From CAKAHY01 sp963522175 (GTDB taxonomy: Bacteria > Bacillota > Clostridia > Lachnospirales > Lachnospiraceae): a DNA stretch of 64,000 bases. A program made the position numbers and the translations under genes. Of the stretch, positions 26,151-35,655 are shown piece by piece; position 1 is the first letter of the stretch; each line of letters begins with the position of its first letter. A model generated the notes under the pieces. It searched no databases. It was not told where the DNA came from and was given only the letters and a program-made list of their open reading frames with translations. The stretch covers positions 310,001 through 374,000 of the forward strand of contig CAUQXC010000003.1 of the NCBI GenBank assembly GCA_963522175.1. The letters run 5' to 3'.

Positions 26151-26762
26151 ATGAAAAATAATTTTTTTGACGAAGCGGCTAAAACATGGAATACACCGAA
26201 AAAACTCGACAGAAGTCGTGAAATGTATGAAATCATTTTAGAAAATCTTGCTTCTAAAGACACAAGTTCCTTAAAAGCCCTTGAAATAGGAGCCGGGACA
26301 GGGAATTTGGCAACTTTACTTTCGAAGCATTTTTCACGAATAGACTGTATTGACAGCTCCGAGGGCATGAGAAAAGAATTTTCAAAGCACAAGGAAGAGC
26401 TCGGTATTGATAATATTGAAGTTTATGATGAGAGCTTTTTGGAAGCTTCCGATAGTAAATACGATTTTATATACAGCCTTTCGGCTTTTCATCATATAGT
26501 TGACGTAGACAAAGAACTGAAACTTATATACGAACATTCTCACAAAGACAGTATCTTTTTTCTCATTGACCTTTGTCCCGTCCCTCGCGCATTCCACAGT
26601 GAAGTGCCCGACTTTGACGGACATGACGGCTTTTCAAAGAAGGAAATACAGGATTACTTTAAAAGAAACTCATGGAAGCTTTGCAAATATGAAATAATTA
26701 AACACGGAAAAAAAGAAGATATCAGCTTTGACATCTTCCTTGCTGTAGGGGAAAAACTTTGA
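26151..26762 (+). CDS. Class I SAM-dependent methyltransferase
   Basis: A 203-residue soluble Methyltransf_11/25-type enzyme. Motif I is ALEIGAGTGNLATLL (about 43-57), the acidic SAM-ribose residue is in IDCIDSSEGM, and motif IV is FIYSLSAFHHIVD with the usual FHH. The N-terminal FDEAAKTWNTPKKLDRS resembles small-molecule methyltransferases. Substrate unknown. Single gene; GAAGGGAAAC lies before the ATG. Confidence 0.88.
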   Translation: MKNNFFDEAAKTWNTPKKLDRSREMYEIILENLASKDTSSLKALEIGAGTGNLATLLSKHFSRIDCIDSSEGMRKEFSKHKEELGIDNIEVYDESFLEASDSKYDFIYSLSAFHHIVDVDKELKLIYEHSHKDSIFFLIDLCPVPRAFHSEVPDFDGHDGFSKKEIQDYFKRNSWKLCKYEIIKHGKKEDISFDIFLAVGEKL

Positions 26763-26784
26763 TTTTCCCCTTTTTTTCCCCTTT

Positions 26785-27231
26785 TTATATAAGCTTTTCA
26801 TATTCTCTTCCCAAGCGTTCGCATTTTATCCTGTGTTTTTTCAGCTTATTGATCAGATACTGTGTCGCTTCATCAATATCTTGCTTGGTATCTATAAAAC
26901 CATGCCTTTTTCTACAACAACCGCTGTCATAAAGAAAAGGAGTACCTTTTTCATTTGATTCCGTTTTCCAAACTCTCATAACACCGATAAAGGCATTTTT
27001 CTTTCCTATAGTGTAGGAAAATGTAACTCTCTCTATTTCATCAATCCTGTAATTATAAGGAAATCCCGAGAAAATCGTGAGTTCGGTTTCAGAAATCCTT
27101 AACGAACCCAACCTTTTTACGCTTCCCTTTCTTGAAAAAATTATAATAAGGAGTACATATAAAACAATTACTCCGACCATAAGCATCACAGGCATACCGC
27201 CTTTACTTAAAATCAAATACCGCATGCTCAT
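26785..27231 (-). CDS. Small membrane protein with PH-like domain, unknown function
   Basis: 148 residues with one or two N-terminal hydrophobic stretches (VMLMVGVIVLYVLLIIIF), then a soluble part starting LGSLRISETELTIFSGFPYNYRIDEIERV. That segment reads like the beta-strands of bacterial PH-like domains. A Cys-Cys pair (DSGCCRKRHGF) lies in the middle. AGAGGTGATAT precedes the ATG. I do not recognise the family. Convergent with the methyltransferase gene. Confidence 0.65.
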   Translation of the reverse strand: MSMRYLILSKGGMPVMLMVGVIVLYVLLIIIFSRKGSVKRLGSLRISETELTIFSGFPYNYRIDEIERVTFSYTIGKKNAFIGVMRVWKTESNEKGTPFLYDSGCCRKRHGFIDTKQDIDEATQYLINKLKKHRIKCERLGREYEKLI

Positions 27232-27311
27232 ATATCACCTCTTTTTATATACCTTAACAGTGATATATTATAATAAAAATCATTTTAAGTCCATATATAA
27301 ATATTGATTTT

Positions 27312-30032
27312 TTATGACAAATTGTCAAGAGTTTTTGTTAATATTTCATCCTCGGAACTTCCCGTTGTTTTAAATCGCAACAGCGGGATTTTATATAAGC
27401 TCAATATTCTGTTTTTTAGCTCATCTCTTACAGCTTGCCCGCTTCCGTCCTTATGAAAAGCATACCCGTCAACTTCCAGTGCGAGAGCGGGCTTTTTGCT
27501 TATTCTGTAATAAATCAGAAAATCAACATGAGTATTCGGATGTAAAACATAAGCTTTCTCTCTTTCACTAAGGAATGAATAATCTTTTATTACCATATTC
27601 AAAGGAAAATGACAGATAAAATCGAAATTCGAATATTTATCCTTTGACATTATATTTTTAATTAAAACATACATCAAATTCTCAGAATCATACAGTGAAA
27701 TCTTTCTATTTCCACCAAAATACAGCCTTCGTTCCTTTGTATATTGTTTGTATAAATAATCAAAAATCGAATACACTTTACTTTCGATAAGCTCGAAATT
27801 ATTATATTGAATATAAGATATCAAGTCGCTTATATTCCTATCCGTCTTTTGCTCATTACCCGAAACAACCAAAATCAGCCTTTTCTTGGCTCTTGAAATC
27901 GCAACATTGATCAAATAAGGATCATCCGCAAAATCGGAAATCTCATCATCAACCGTGGATATGATAATTGTTTCCTTTTCCCTTCCTTGGAACTTGTGTA
28001 CTGTAGCGGACTCAATATCAGAAAACTCCTTTCTAAGAGCCTCTGCCTGATTTTTATAAGGCGCTATTATACCTGTTTCTTTTCTATTTTTAACTCCGGG
28101 CAAAGCTTCAGCCTTTATAACATCTATCTGCCTCTGACTGTAGTGTTCTCTGGAATGATTTCCTTTAGCCGTTTTTATAACGGTCAACACATCCTTCTCT
28201 CCTTCATCCTTTGTCATTACTATCAGTTCTCCTTTATAAAATTTCTGATTGCAAAAATTTATTATTTTAGGGTGGCATCTATAATGTTCTTTTAATAAGA
28301 CTTGCGGAATATAAGGCATACGCTCAATCACCGATTCAAGAAAGCTTTTTGTAAATCTGTAGGCTTCATCAATCTTATAAGTCTTGAATATTTCATCCGA
28401 TCTTTTCTTATCTTCCTTTGTCAACACATTAGGCAGTTGCTTCGTATCACCTACTATAATCGCGTTTCTTGCGCAAGACAGTGCAAGAGCTCCCGTCGCA
28501 ATATCTACTTGCGAAGCTTCATCCATAACCAGGTAGTCATAAATGATTTCCCGACTCAAACTGTTTCTCGAAGAAAAGGTCGTGCTTAAAATAACGGGGT
28601 ACTCCTCCAAAAATCCCCGGGGATTTTTCCATAAATCTTCGCTGCAAAACACAGTTCGCTTCTTTTTCTTTCCATATTTATTTGCTAAATATGCTTTCAA
28701 AATCCTCATAGATTGTGTACATAACTCATCTAAAAGCTTATCTTTGGAATTATTTATATAAATCTGTAACTCTTCAACTTCCTTTTCAAGCTCATTTTTT
28801 CTTTTTTCATAGTATTTTTCCTGTATTGCAGCTATCAAATTCGCAAAATCTTTTTTATAAATATCGATATTGAAAAGTCCGTATTTTATAAAAGCTTTCA
28901 GTTTAAACAGTATTCCTATTTTTTGATTTTTCTCATAAGTTATTTCTAATTCCCGCCACAGTTGTATCAGTTTTTTTGATGTTAAATTGTTTTTAATTTC
29001 CGCTTTATTCTCTTTATTCCAAATTTTTCCGGCATACTCTTTGAAATATTCAAGTTCGGTTTCCAGTTGACTTAATTCCTGTCTGAGTCTTGCCGACAGC
29101 TCCTGTTTATCAAAGAATATCTTAAGTTTAACAGATTTATTATTCACTTCTTTCAATAAGTCTTCACTCCTGCCTTCTATTCTCCATTCTGAGAAATCAG
29201 GATACTCGGCTTGCTTGGCAATAAAACTTGTTTTATTATCCGAGCTTCCCAGCTTTGCAGCCAAAAAATCCAGTCCATACTCGGGCGCTGCCAGCTTTTC
29301 ATAAACATTTAAGGTCGCCGAGTTATTATTTGACACAATCAAAACGGTTTTTCCCTTCAGCAAAACATTTGAAATTATATTTAAGATGGTCTGAGTTTTT
29401 CCCGTTCCGGGAGGTCCTTGGATAACACTGACCTTATTTTCCATTGCATTTTTTACCGCCATATACTGACTGTTGTTACAGCCGAACGGAAAAATAGGTA
29501 TATATTCCTTCTGTTCATTCTTATTTTTAGGAAAAACAGGCTTAAGATATTCCCCCAGCACGGTATTTTCACCTATAAAGCCCATTTTTTCAAAACTTTT
29601 CAGAAGAATATTCTCACCCGTTTCTTCATTTTTAATATTACTTAAAGCAGCTATTCTTTTCAAATATTCAAATACGTTTGAAGATGCTCTGTCTTTAAGA
29701 CAGGACTTTACAACTTCCAGTTCTTCCTCGGGATATACCCGTTCACTGCCGTCATTAAACAGGATACTGTAATATCTTCTCTTTTTCCCTTCGAACACAA
29801 GTATACGTTTTATGCTGAAAAATGTTCTTTCCCCTTTCCTTATTCTACAAAACTCAGGAGCTAAAGACTTGGGGTTTTCCAAGTATTCAATGTTTGCTTC
29901 CGAATAAGAATACACCTTACCGTCGCCATAGCTTAAATCCCATTTTTTTGTAACGGAATTGTATAAACAATAGTGAAGCTTTGATGTCTTAACCTTACCT
30001 TTAACTATAATCATATACTTTTCACTGTCCAT
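27312..30032 (-). CDS. SF1 (Upf1-like) helicase with C-terminal DUF2726/Vsr-like nuclease domain
   Basis: A 906-residue protein. The N-terminal region (about 1-170) has no recognised domain. The helicase core has Walker A GPPGTGKT (206-213), motif II in YLVMDEASQVD, motif III GDTKQLP, and motifs V-VI in VHKFQGREKETIIIS and NVAISRAKKRL. A coiled segment is inserted around 260-430. The last about 110 residues (HPNTHVDFLIYY, LALEVDGYAFH) match the restriction-like nuclease fold of DUF2726. The start at 30032 has GGAGAGGATATAG before it; the ATG at 30080 has none. Possibly a stand-alone nucleic-acid defense or repair enzyme; this is inference. Confidence 0.85.
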   Translation of the reverse strand: MDSEKYMIIVKGKVKTSKLHYCLYNSVTKKWDLSYGDGKVYSYSEANIEYLENPKSLAPEFCRIRKGERTFFSIKRILVFEGKKRRYYSILFNDGSERVYPEEELEVVKSCLKDRASSNVFEYLKRIAALSNIKNEETGENILLKSFEKMGFIGENTVLGEYLKPVFPKNKNEQKEYIPIFPFGCNNSQYMAVKNAMENKVSVIQGPPGTGKTQTILNIISNVLLKGKTVLIVSNNNSATLNVYEKLAAPEYGLDFLAAKLGSSDNKTSFIAKQAEYPDFSEWRIEGRSEDLLKEVNNKSVKLKIFFDKQELSARLRQELSQLETELEYFKEYAGKIWNKENKAEIKNNLTSKKLIQLWRELEITYEKNQKIGILFKLKAFIKYGLFNIDIYKKDFANLIAAIQEKYYEKRKNELEKEVEELQIYINNSKDKLLDELCTQSMRILKAYLANKYGKKKKRTVFCSEDLWKNPRGFLEEYPVILSTTFSSRNSLSREIIYDYLVMDEASQVDIATGALALSCARNAIIVGDTKQLPNVLTKEDKKRSDEIFKTYKIDEAYRFTKSFLESVIERMPYIPQVLLKEHYRCHPKIINFCNQKFYKGELIVMTKDEGEKDVLTVIKTAKGNHSREHYSQRQIDVIKAEALPGVKNRKETGIIAPYKNQAEALRKEFSDIESATVHKFQGREKETIIISTVDDEISDFADDPYLINVAISRAKKRLILVVSGNEQKTDRNISDLISYIQYNNFELIESKVYSIFDYLYKQYTKERRLYFGGNRKISLYDSENLMYVLIKNIMSKDKYSNFDFICHFPLNMVIKDYSFLSEREKAYVLHPNTHVDFLIYYRISKKPALALEVDGYAFHKDGSGQAVRDELKNRILSLYKIPLLRFKTTGSSEDEILTKTLDNLS

Positions 30033-30454
30033 CCTATATCCTCTCCGACTGCTTATTAATGTAGCGCTTCTTATCGACATTATAGATTTTACAGACCTTT
30101 TTTACAACACTTATCCTTGTTCAATATATTCCCATAAGAAAAAAGCCTAAATACACTTCACAAGTATATTCAGGCTTCTTATAAAGAAATATTTTATATA
30201 GATTTTTAGATATGCTTAATTAATAAGAGTTACAAATATTATAGCAATACAACTGATTTTTATGTATTTTCACAACCTTTTTCCAAGCTCTTGTGCTATT
30301 TGTTATTTCTATTCTAGCACAATTTTTCAGAAAAGTAATTATACAAGAATAAAATTTTTATTAATTCTATGTTTATATATTGTAAAACTCTTATCCATAA
30401 AGCATTTTATTTACTTCCTACATGCCTAACCCACATACCATAATAAATCAAACC
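30033..30454. other. Intergenic region after fruA
   Basis: About 420 bp of AT-rich DNA between the helicase start and the end of fruA. It contains the fru terminator (30138-30183) and a second hairpin, TTGTGCTA-N16-TAGCACAA (30291-30322), with a T-tract on the plus strand. No coding potential seen. Confidence 0.6.
30136..30185 (-). terminator. Terminator of the fruK-fruA operon
   Basis: Minus-strand hairpin AAGCCTGAATATACTTGTGAAGTGTATTTAGGCTT-like, with stem AAGCCT/AGGCTT extended by GAATATAC/GTGTATTT, followed by TTTTTTCTT. Confidence 0.75.
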
Positions 30455-32428
30455 TTATTCGTTTGCCTTCTTATTTCCCATATTAAGGAAAAGAATCAGT
30501 AAAGCCGCTCCCAGTACAGTTCCCACAACCATAGCGAGAAGATACATCATCGGGTTTGTAACGGCACCGACCAAAACGGCAAACATACCTCCGTGCGGAG
30601 CCTTGGATCTGCAATCAAAAAGCATACTGAGAGCTCCCGCAATACCGCTGGAAATGAACAAAGGAGGTATTACCCTTATAGGATTACTTGCGGCAAAAGG
30701 TATAGCCCCCTCCGTTATGAAGGAAAAACCCATTACATAATTTACCAATGCACTTCCCCTTTGTGCTTTAGGCCATAAATCCTTTTTTACGGTAGCTGAA
30801 AGCGCTATCGCAAGAGGCGGTATCATACCTCCAAGCATCACCGCCGCCATAACATCACTTCCTGCTGTTCCGGATGAAGTAACGAGAGCCGTTCCCGTAA
30901 CATAAGATGCCTTGTTTATAGGACCTCCCATATCTATTGCCATCATAGAGCCTACCACGAAACCGAGAAGAATCTTTCCGCCGCCGCTCAGACTTTCTAT
31001 AAAACCTCTGAAAGCCGTCATTATCCCCGCCATAGGTGCATTTACAACGAAAAGCATGAGTACGCCCATTATAAAAGAACCGAGAACAGGAAACAGGAAT
31101 ATAGGCTTTACTCCCTCTAAAGAACGAGGTATCCACGAAAATACATATCTAAGCGCAAATATAATGCCGCCGGCTAAAAATCCGGCTACCAAAGCACCTA
31201 GAAATCCCGAAGGAGTGTAGCTTAGCCATTCTGCACTCTGTAAGCCCAATATACTCGGGTCTGCGAGTATACCTCCTACCATACCCACTATAAAACCCGG
31301 TCTATCGGCTATACTCCTTCCTATGAAGCCTGCCAATATAGGAAGCATCATACTGAAGGAAAGCTTACCGAGTACGAATAAAAGCTCCGCAAACTTATTA
31401 TAGCTCGGATCTTTAGGGTCAAAGGCATTTATTCCCCAGAAGAACGATAAAGCTATGAGTATTCCTCCCGCAACCACGAAAGGTAGCATATTACTTACAC
31501 CCTCCATCAGGTACTTGTAAATCTTACGTCCAATGCTCTCACCCTGAGCATTTTCCTCGCCTGCGGCATCTCCACCCTGATGGCGATATATACTTGCCTT
31601 ACCGTCGAGAACCGTTTGTATCAGTTCCTTGGGCTTATTTATTCCGTCCGCAACCTTGGTAAACAGGGTAGGATGTCCGTCAAACCTTGCAGTCTCGACC
31701 TTTTTATCCGCAGCAACTATAATACCCACCGCTCTGTTTATATCATCCTTTGTAAGTCTGTTCTCAACCCCTATTTGCCCGTTGGTCTCAACCTTAACCG
31801 AAAGCCCCATTTCCTTGGCTGCTTCCTTTATTTTTTCAGCCGCCATAAAGGTATGGGCTATACCGGTAGGACAAGCCGTAACCGCAATTATATATTTTTT
31901 ATCTTTTTCTTCCTCATTTTTACTTAACTCCTCAGCCTTACCCGCTTTAGATTCTGTACTCCCCTCCTCTGTGGACTTAAAGAAGTTTTCAAATACGGTT
32001 TTTACCTCTTCTTTTGTACTCGCCTTATCAAGTCCGCTTTTAACATCGGCATTCATCAGCGCCGTAGACAGAGTTGCGAGAGCCTTCAAATGCTCATCGG
32101 CTCCGTTTGCGGGAGCGCAGATCATAAAAATATGCTTAGCCGGCTGAGCATCAAAGCTTTCCCACTCCACACCTTCATTGCTCTTTGCATATATTATCAT
32201 GGCTTTTTCAAAGTCGCTCGCCTTGGCGTGAGGTATGGCTATACCGTCTCCCACTCCGGTCGTAGAAAGCGCCTCTCTTTCCAAAAGAGCGTTAAAAAAT
32301 TCGTCTTTTGTTTTTATCACTTTGTTTTCTACCAGCATACCCGTCAATTTGTCCAAGGCTTCTTTTTTATCCTTAGCCGAGAAATCAAATTGAATTAAAT
32401 CGAATTGTATAAGTTCTGTTAATTTCAT
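30455..32428 (-). CDS. fruA: Fructose-specific PTS transporter, fused EIIABC
   Basis: Imports fructose and phosphorylates it to fructose 1-phosphate, which FruK uses next. A single 657-residue chain. EIIA (1-150) has the phospho-histidine H67 in GIAIPHAK. EIIB (about 178-280) has the phospho-cysteine C186 in TACPTGIAHTFMA. EIIC (about 300-650) is a membrane domain of eight to nine helices, with GGPINKASYV and TEGAIPFAA. It begins 15 bp after fruK. The local regulator gene (DeoR/FruR type) often found upstream is missing from this operon. Confidence 0.96.
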   Translation of the reverse strand: MKLTELIQFDLIQFDFSAKDKKEALDKLTGMLVENKVIKTKDEFFNALLEREALSTTGVGDGIAIPHAKASDFEKAMIIYAKSNEGVEWESFDAQPAKHIFMICAPANGADEHLKALATLSTALMNADVKSGLDKASTKEEVKTVFENFFKSTEEGSTESKAGKAEELSKNEEEKDKKYIIAVTACPTGIAHTFMAAEKIKEAAKEMGLSVKVETNGQIGVENRLTKDDINRAVGIIVAADKKVETARFDGHPTLFTKVADGINKPKELIQTVLDGKASIYRHQGGDAAGEENAQGESIGRKIYKYLMEGVSNMLPFVVAGGILIALSFFWGINAFDPKDPSYNKFAELLFVLGKLSFSMMLPILAGFIGRSIADRPGFIVGMVGGILADPSILGLQSAEWLSYTPSGFLGALVAGFLAGGIIFALRYVFSWIPRSLEGVKPIFLFPVLGSFIMGVLMLFVVNAPMAGIMTAFRGFIESLSGGGKILLGFVVGSMMAIDMGGPINKASYVTGTALVTSSGTAGSDVMAAVMLGGMIPPLAIALSATVKKDLWPKAQRGSALVNYVMGFSFITEGAIPFAASNPIRVIPPLFISSGIAGALSMLFDCRSKAPHGGMFAVLVGAVTNPMMYLLAMVVGTVLGAALLILFLNMGNKKANE

Positions 32429-32443
32429 TCGCCCTCCTAAATA

Positions 32444-33361
32444 CTACTTTGTTCTTTCTACCTTAATTTGCGGTAACAGTTCCTCTATAAGCTCTTTTTT
32501 CCCCACTCCTGCTGAAAACGAAGTTGCTCCCCCGGCTGCCGAAGCATACTGTAAGCTGAGAGCATAATCTTTCGTTTCATCATACTTTGCTACAAACATG
32601 GCAAGCATACTGTCCCCTGCGGCAACGGTAGAAACAACTTTTCCTTTAGCTGTACCGGCACTGAAAACCTTTCCATCTTCCGTAAAAAGTACGGCTCCCT
32701 TACTTCCTCTTGAAACAAGCACATTCTTTGCGCCCTTTTCCTGCAACTTTCTCGCATATTTCTCTATGTCTTCAATGTTGTTTATCGTTACTCCGAACAT
32801 TTCTCCAAGCTCAAACTCATTGGGCTTAACAACAAAAGGTTCATACTCCAAGGTATTAAGAACCATATCCTTGTTGCTGTCCACAACCGACTTGGCACCT
32901 TTTTGTCTTACCTTTTTTGCTATATCGACAAAATCACAGGATTTCATTCCGGCTATGATATTACCTGATAAGAATACGGTGTCTTCGGCGCTCAGTCCGT
33001 CCAAAGAAGCAAAAAAATCTTTAATATTCTCTTTGCTGACCTTACTGCTTTGAGAATTGATTTCGGTTTCCGTTTCTGTAGTCAACTTGATGTTTATTCT
33101 GGTAAAGCCCTCCGTCTCCACAAAATTGGAAGCTATACCTCTTTTTTTAAGCTCCTCCCTTATAAAATATCCTGTAAATCCTGCAATAAATCCGAGTGCC
33201 GTGCTCTCTTTACCGATATTCTTCAACAATAAGGAAATGTTTATACCCTTGCCCCCTACAACATAACTTGCTTCCCCCGTCCTGTTAAGCTTACCGAGCT
33301 CAAAGTTATCAACCCTTGTAAGCATATCAATAGCAGGGTTTAATGTTATTGTATAATACAT
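32444..33361 (-). CDS. fruK: 1-phosphofructokinase
   Basis: PfkB-family sugar kinase (305 residues) converting fructose 1-phosphate to fructose 1,6-bisphosphate. Sites visible are NPAIDM near the N-terminus, GGKGINISLLLKNIG (about 37-51), the signature VVKPNEFELGEM, and the ATP/anion-hole region VSTVAAGDSMLAMF with the catalytic aspartate. First gene of the fru operon; GGAGGACGGCGG precedes the ATG. A perfect 19-bp inverted repeat lies 38-83 bp upstream. Confidence 0.95.
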   Translation of the reverse strand: MYYTITLNPAIDMLTRVDNFELGKLNRTGEASYVVGGKGINISLLLKNIGKESTALGFIAGFTGYFIREELKKRGIASNFVETEGFTRINIKLTTETETEINSQSSKVSKENIKDFFASLDGLSAEDTVFLSGNIIAGMKSCDFVDIAKKVRQKGAKSVVDSNKDMVLNTLEYEPFVVKPNEFELGEMFGVTINNIEDIEKYARKLQEKGAKNVLVSRGSKGAVLFTEDGKVFSAGTAKGKVVSTVAAGDSMLAMFVAKYDETKDYALSLQYASAAGGATSFSAGVGKKELIEELLPQIKVERTK

Positions 33362-33398
33362 CCGCCGTCCTCCTTATCTTATTTATATGTATACAAAA

Positions 33399-33444
33399 AA
33401 GTGTTTGACATATATGCATATTATAGCATATATGTCAAACACTT
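33399..33444 (-). terminator. Perfect 19-bp inverted repeat between the TerD gene and fruK (terminator, possibly also operator)
   Basis: 33399-33417 pairs perfectly with 33426-33444 across an 8-bp AT loop. On the minus strand it is followed by six T, so it can terminate the TerD-vWA transcript that ends 20 bp earlier. Each arm contains TTGACA. It lies immediately upstream of fruK and could also bind a regulator; that part is inference. Confidence 0.7.
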
Positions 33445-33463
33445 GCATAAAAATCAGATAATT

Positions 33464-34741
33464 TTATAGATTACTTAGCATTCCCTTTTTTTTCACTTCT
33501 GTAAGCCAGTCCGGAAATTCTTTCAAGAGTCTTGCATACAGCTCTTCATTGGATACCTCCTTAAAATCATCCAATGCGAAAAAGCCGGCATTGTCCACAT
33601 ATCTCCCCTTCATAGTATCCAGATTTTCCAGTATGCCGTAATTTTTTCCTCCTACACCCACAAACTGCCAAAAGATAGGCATTTTTGAAGCTTCCGTAAT
33701 AATTCTTTTAATTTCGGTTTTATGGCTTACTCCGCCGTCCGTAATAAACAAAACATAGACAGGAAGCTTTGTATCCCTATAAGTATCCAATACCATTTGG
33801 AGCACGACGGGCTCATTGTTACATCCTCCAAGCTCATGCATCAGTTGCGTCCAGTTTTCAGGTACAGCCCCGGTATAGTTTTCCAAATTTACACTTTCCA
33901 TACGTCTTGCCGTATTGCCGTAATACCAAAAATCAAGCTCTCCGTCATCATCAAACTGCACTGCCAAAGGCAAAGTTTTATTAACAATCTCCTGCACCGT
34001 ACCGTTTTTAAAACGTGGCACCATTGAACCTGACATATCGAGCACCAATGCGACTCCGGCAACCAAAGTATCAAGCTTTCTCTTCTTTAACTCCACTTCC
34101 AAAGGCTTCGCCAAGCTTACAAGCTTCGGAGCTTTCTTAAGCTTCTTCTCGAGCGGTACTCCGGCTGAAGATGTTTTCTCAAAAGCAGGACTTATCGTCG
34201 CTTCAGGCGCTGAAGCCGAAACACTCTCTTCCTTAATTTCCTCTCCGCCGAAATGTGCCAAAAGAGCGGAAAGTCCCCCGTCAAAGCCTCCTGCCACACA
34301 ACCTATGCGCCATATATCTTTTCTATAAATTTCTATGGCAATAATAGCCTTTTCCTTAGAAAAATCCTTTCCGGTCAGGCATAACTCCACTCCCTGAGCT
34401 CCCGGCTGATGCACCTGCGTAACAAAATTTTCCATTTCTCCCATTGTCTGAGTTCCGTCAATACTTACGGTAAATATCAATCGATTAATATAAGCCGGAA
34501 TGGCGGATAATTGTAATGTATAGCTTACTCCGTCCGGTATATCCCTGACCGAAATCTCTCCTTGCGGAGTTCTTTTTTGATTGTAAAAAACCATATACCT
34601 GTCATCGGAAAGCTTAGACTGTGCATCTACCCCGAAACAGCAAAAGTCATATACCGCATTGCCTCGAACTTTCATATCCACGATAATACCTTCATTCAAA
34701 TTTACATAATTTTCCAGCTTATCCTTCCAACCTTTTATCAT
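33464..34741 (-). CDS. TerD domain - von Willebrand A fusion (TerF-like)
   Basis: 425-residue cytoplasmic protein. The TerD calcium-binding fold occupies about 1-195 (VDMKVRGNAVYDFCCFGVDAQ, FTVSIDGTQTMG, IEIYRKDIWRIGCVAGGFDGGLSALLAHFG). After a Pro/Ala/Lys linker a vWA domain follows (about 230-425) with the MIDAS motif DMSGSM. TerF of tellurite-resistance clusters has the same order. The start at 34741 is chosen from AAAGGAGAAGCT; the frame opens further up to 34834 without a site. A related vWA gene lies at 38776-39453. Ter proteins are linked to metal or phage stress; the exact role is unknown. Confidence 0.88.
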   Translation of the reverse strand: MIKGWKDKLENYVNLNEGIIVDMKVRGNAVYDFCCFGVDAQSKLSDDRYMVFYNQKRTPQGEISVRDIPDGVSYTLQLSAIPAYINRLIFTVSIDGTQTMGEMENFVTQVHQPGAQGVELCLTGKDFSKEKAIIAIEIYRKDIWRIGCVAGGFDGGLSALLAHFGGEEIKEESVSASAPEATISPAFEKTSSAGVPLEKKLKKAPKLVSLAKPLEVELKKRKLDTLVAGVALVLDMSGSMVPRFKNGTVQEIVNKTLPLAVQFDDDGELDFWYYGNTARRMESVNLENYTGAVPENWTQLMHELGGCNNEPVVLQMVLDTYRDTKLPVYVLFITDGGVSHKTEIKRIITEASKMPIFWQFVGVGGKNYGILENLDTMKGRYVDNAGFFALDDFKEVSNEELYARLLKEFPDWLTEVKKKGMLSNL

Positions 34742-34865
34742 AGCTTCTCCTTTCCTATACTCTGAAATTCCCCTTAAATTTTCATTCTTAATTATATCAC
34801 AACAATTAAAACTCTTCCATTCTTGCTTTGTCAACTTACTTTTTTATACAAAAAGTAATATATAC

Positions 34866-34894
34866 TTGACATTTTATATTTTAAATATTATACT
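34866..34894 (+). promoter_or_regulatory. Sigma-A promoter of the membrane protein-XRE operon
   Basis: TTGACA (34866-34871), 17-bp spacer, TATACT (34889-34894): consensus strength. Confidence 0.88.
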
Positions 34895-34913
34895 CTGAAT
34901 GTAAAGTAAATAC

Positions 34914-34924
34914 GACATTATGTC
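34914..34924. promoter_or_regulatory. Candidate operator GACAT-T-ATGTC
   Basis: Perfect 5-bp inverted repeat between promoter and ribosome site of the membrane protein-XRE operon. It may be the autoregulatory site of the small XRE regulator. Short, so chance is possible. Confidence 0.3.
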
Positions 34925-34939
34925 AAAAGGAGGAAGCTT

Positions 34940-35440
34940 ATGAACTATGGATTCGGTTTTATATTAGGTTTAGGAGTGATTCTGTTTCTTGTTTTTTTAA
35001 TTAAAAAAACAGATTCCTCCAATGTTATGTATGATGAGATGCAAAAATCGGTACAGGGACAGGCCTATAAATATGCAACTATTATCGGCACCCTTGCCGG
35101 AATGATATCGGCGTTCTTGTCGGATTTTAGATGGTTCCCTATGGACGGCGGTTTTACAATGCTTACAGTCAGCTTGATAATGGTGCTTATCTACACAACT
35201 TACATGATTATAAAAGGTGCATTTTTCGGAATATCCGGAAAATGGAAGCTGTGGACCGCTATGGAATTTTTTGTCGGTATTACCAACACTGTCATAGGGG
35301 TACTTAATATTCTTAAAGACGGTCTGAGAAACGGAAAGCTTACAATGGCTAACACCAATCTTCTGATCGGAATAGTTTTCATAATTGTGGCAACCGCGGT
35401 TTTAATTAGAAAAGCATTGGAAAAAAAGGATGAGGTGTAA
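34940..35440 (+). CDS. Four-helix membrane protein, partner of XRE regulator
   Basis: 166 residues with hydrophobic segments at about 5-22, 45-62, 72-92 and 133-158, an inner basic end (RKALEKKDEV) and no signal peptide. I do not recognise the family. Its stop overlaps the start of the small XRE regulator by one base (TAATG), a pairing common in Firmicutes in which the regulator controls the membrane gene. AAAGGAGGAAGC before the ATG. Confidence 0.75.
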   Translation: MNYGFGFILGLGVILFLVFLIKKTDSSNVMYDEMQKSVQGQAYKYATIIGTLAGMISAFLSDFRWFPMDGGFTMLTVSLIMVLIYTTYMIIKGAFFGISGKWKLWTAMEFFVGITNTVIGVLNILKDGLRNGKLTMANTNLLIGIVFIIVATAVLIRKALEKKDEV

Positions 35441-35637
35441 TGAAAAATCTTAATATGAAGTCAGCAAGAGCCGCCAAAGATCTTTCCCAGCAGCAGCTGG
35501 CGGATCTTGTATCCGTTTCAAGGCAAACAATCAACGCCATTGAAAAAGGGGAATATAATCCTACAATTAAGCTGTGCATAGCAATTTGCCGCACACTTGA
35601 CAAAAGCCTTGATGAACTTTTTTGGCCGCCCGAATAA
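35440..35637 (+). CDS. Small XRE-family transcriptional regulator
   Basis: 65-residue stand-alone helix-turn-helix protein. The HTH is AAKDLSQQQLADLVSVSRQTINAIEKGEYNPTI-like (about residues 8-40), followed by the conserved LDKSLDELFW tail. It is translationally coupled to the preceding membrane protein gene and probably represses this operon. Confidence 0.92.
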   Translation: MKNLNMKSARAAKDLSQQQLADLVSVSRQTINAIEKGEYNPTIKLCIAICRTLDKSLDELFWPPE

Positions 35638-35655
35638 AATTTATATTTAAACCCT

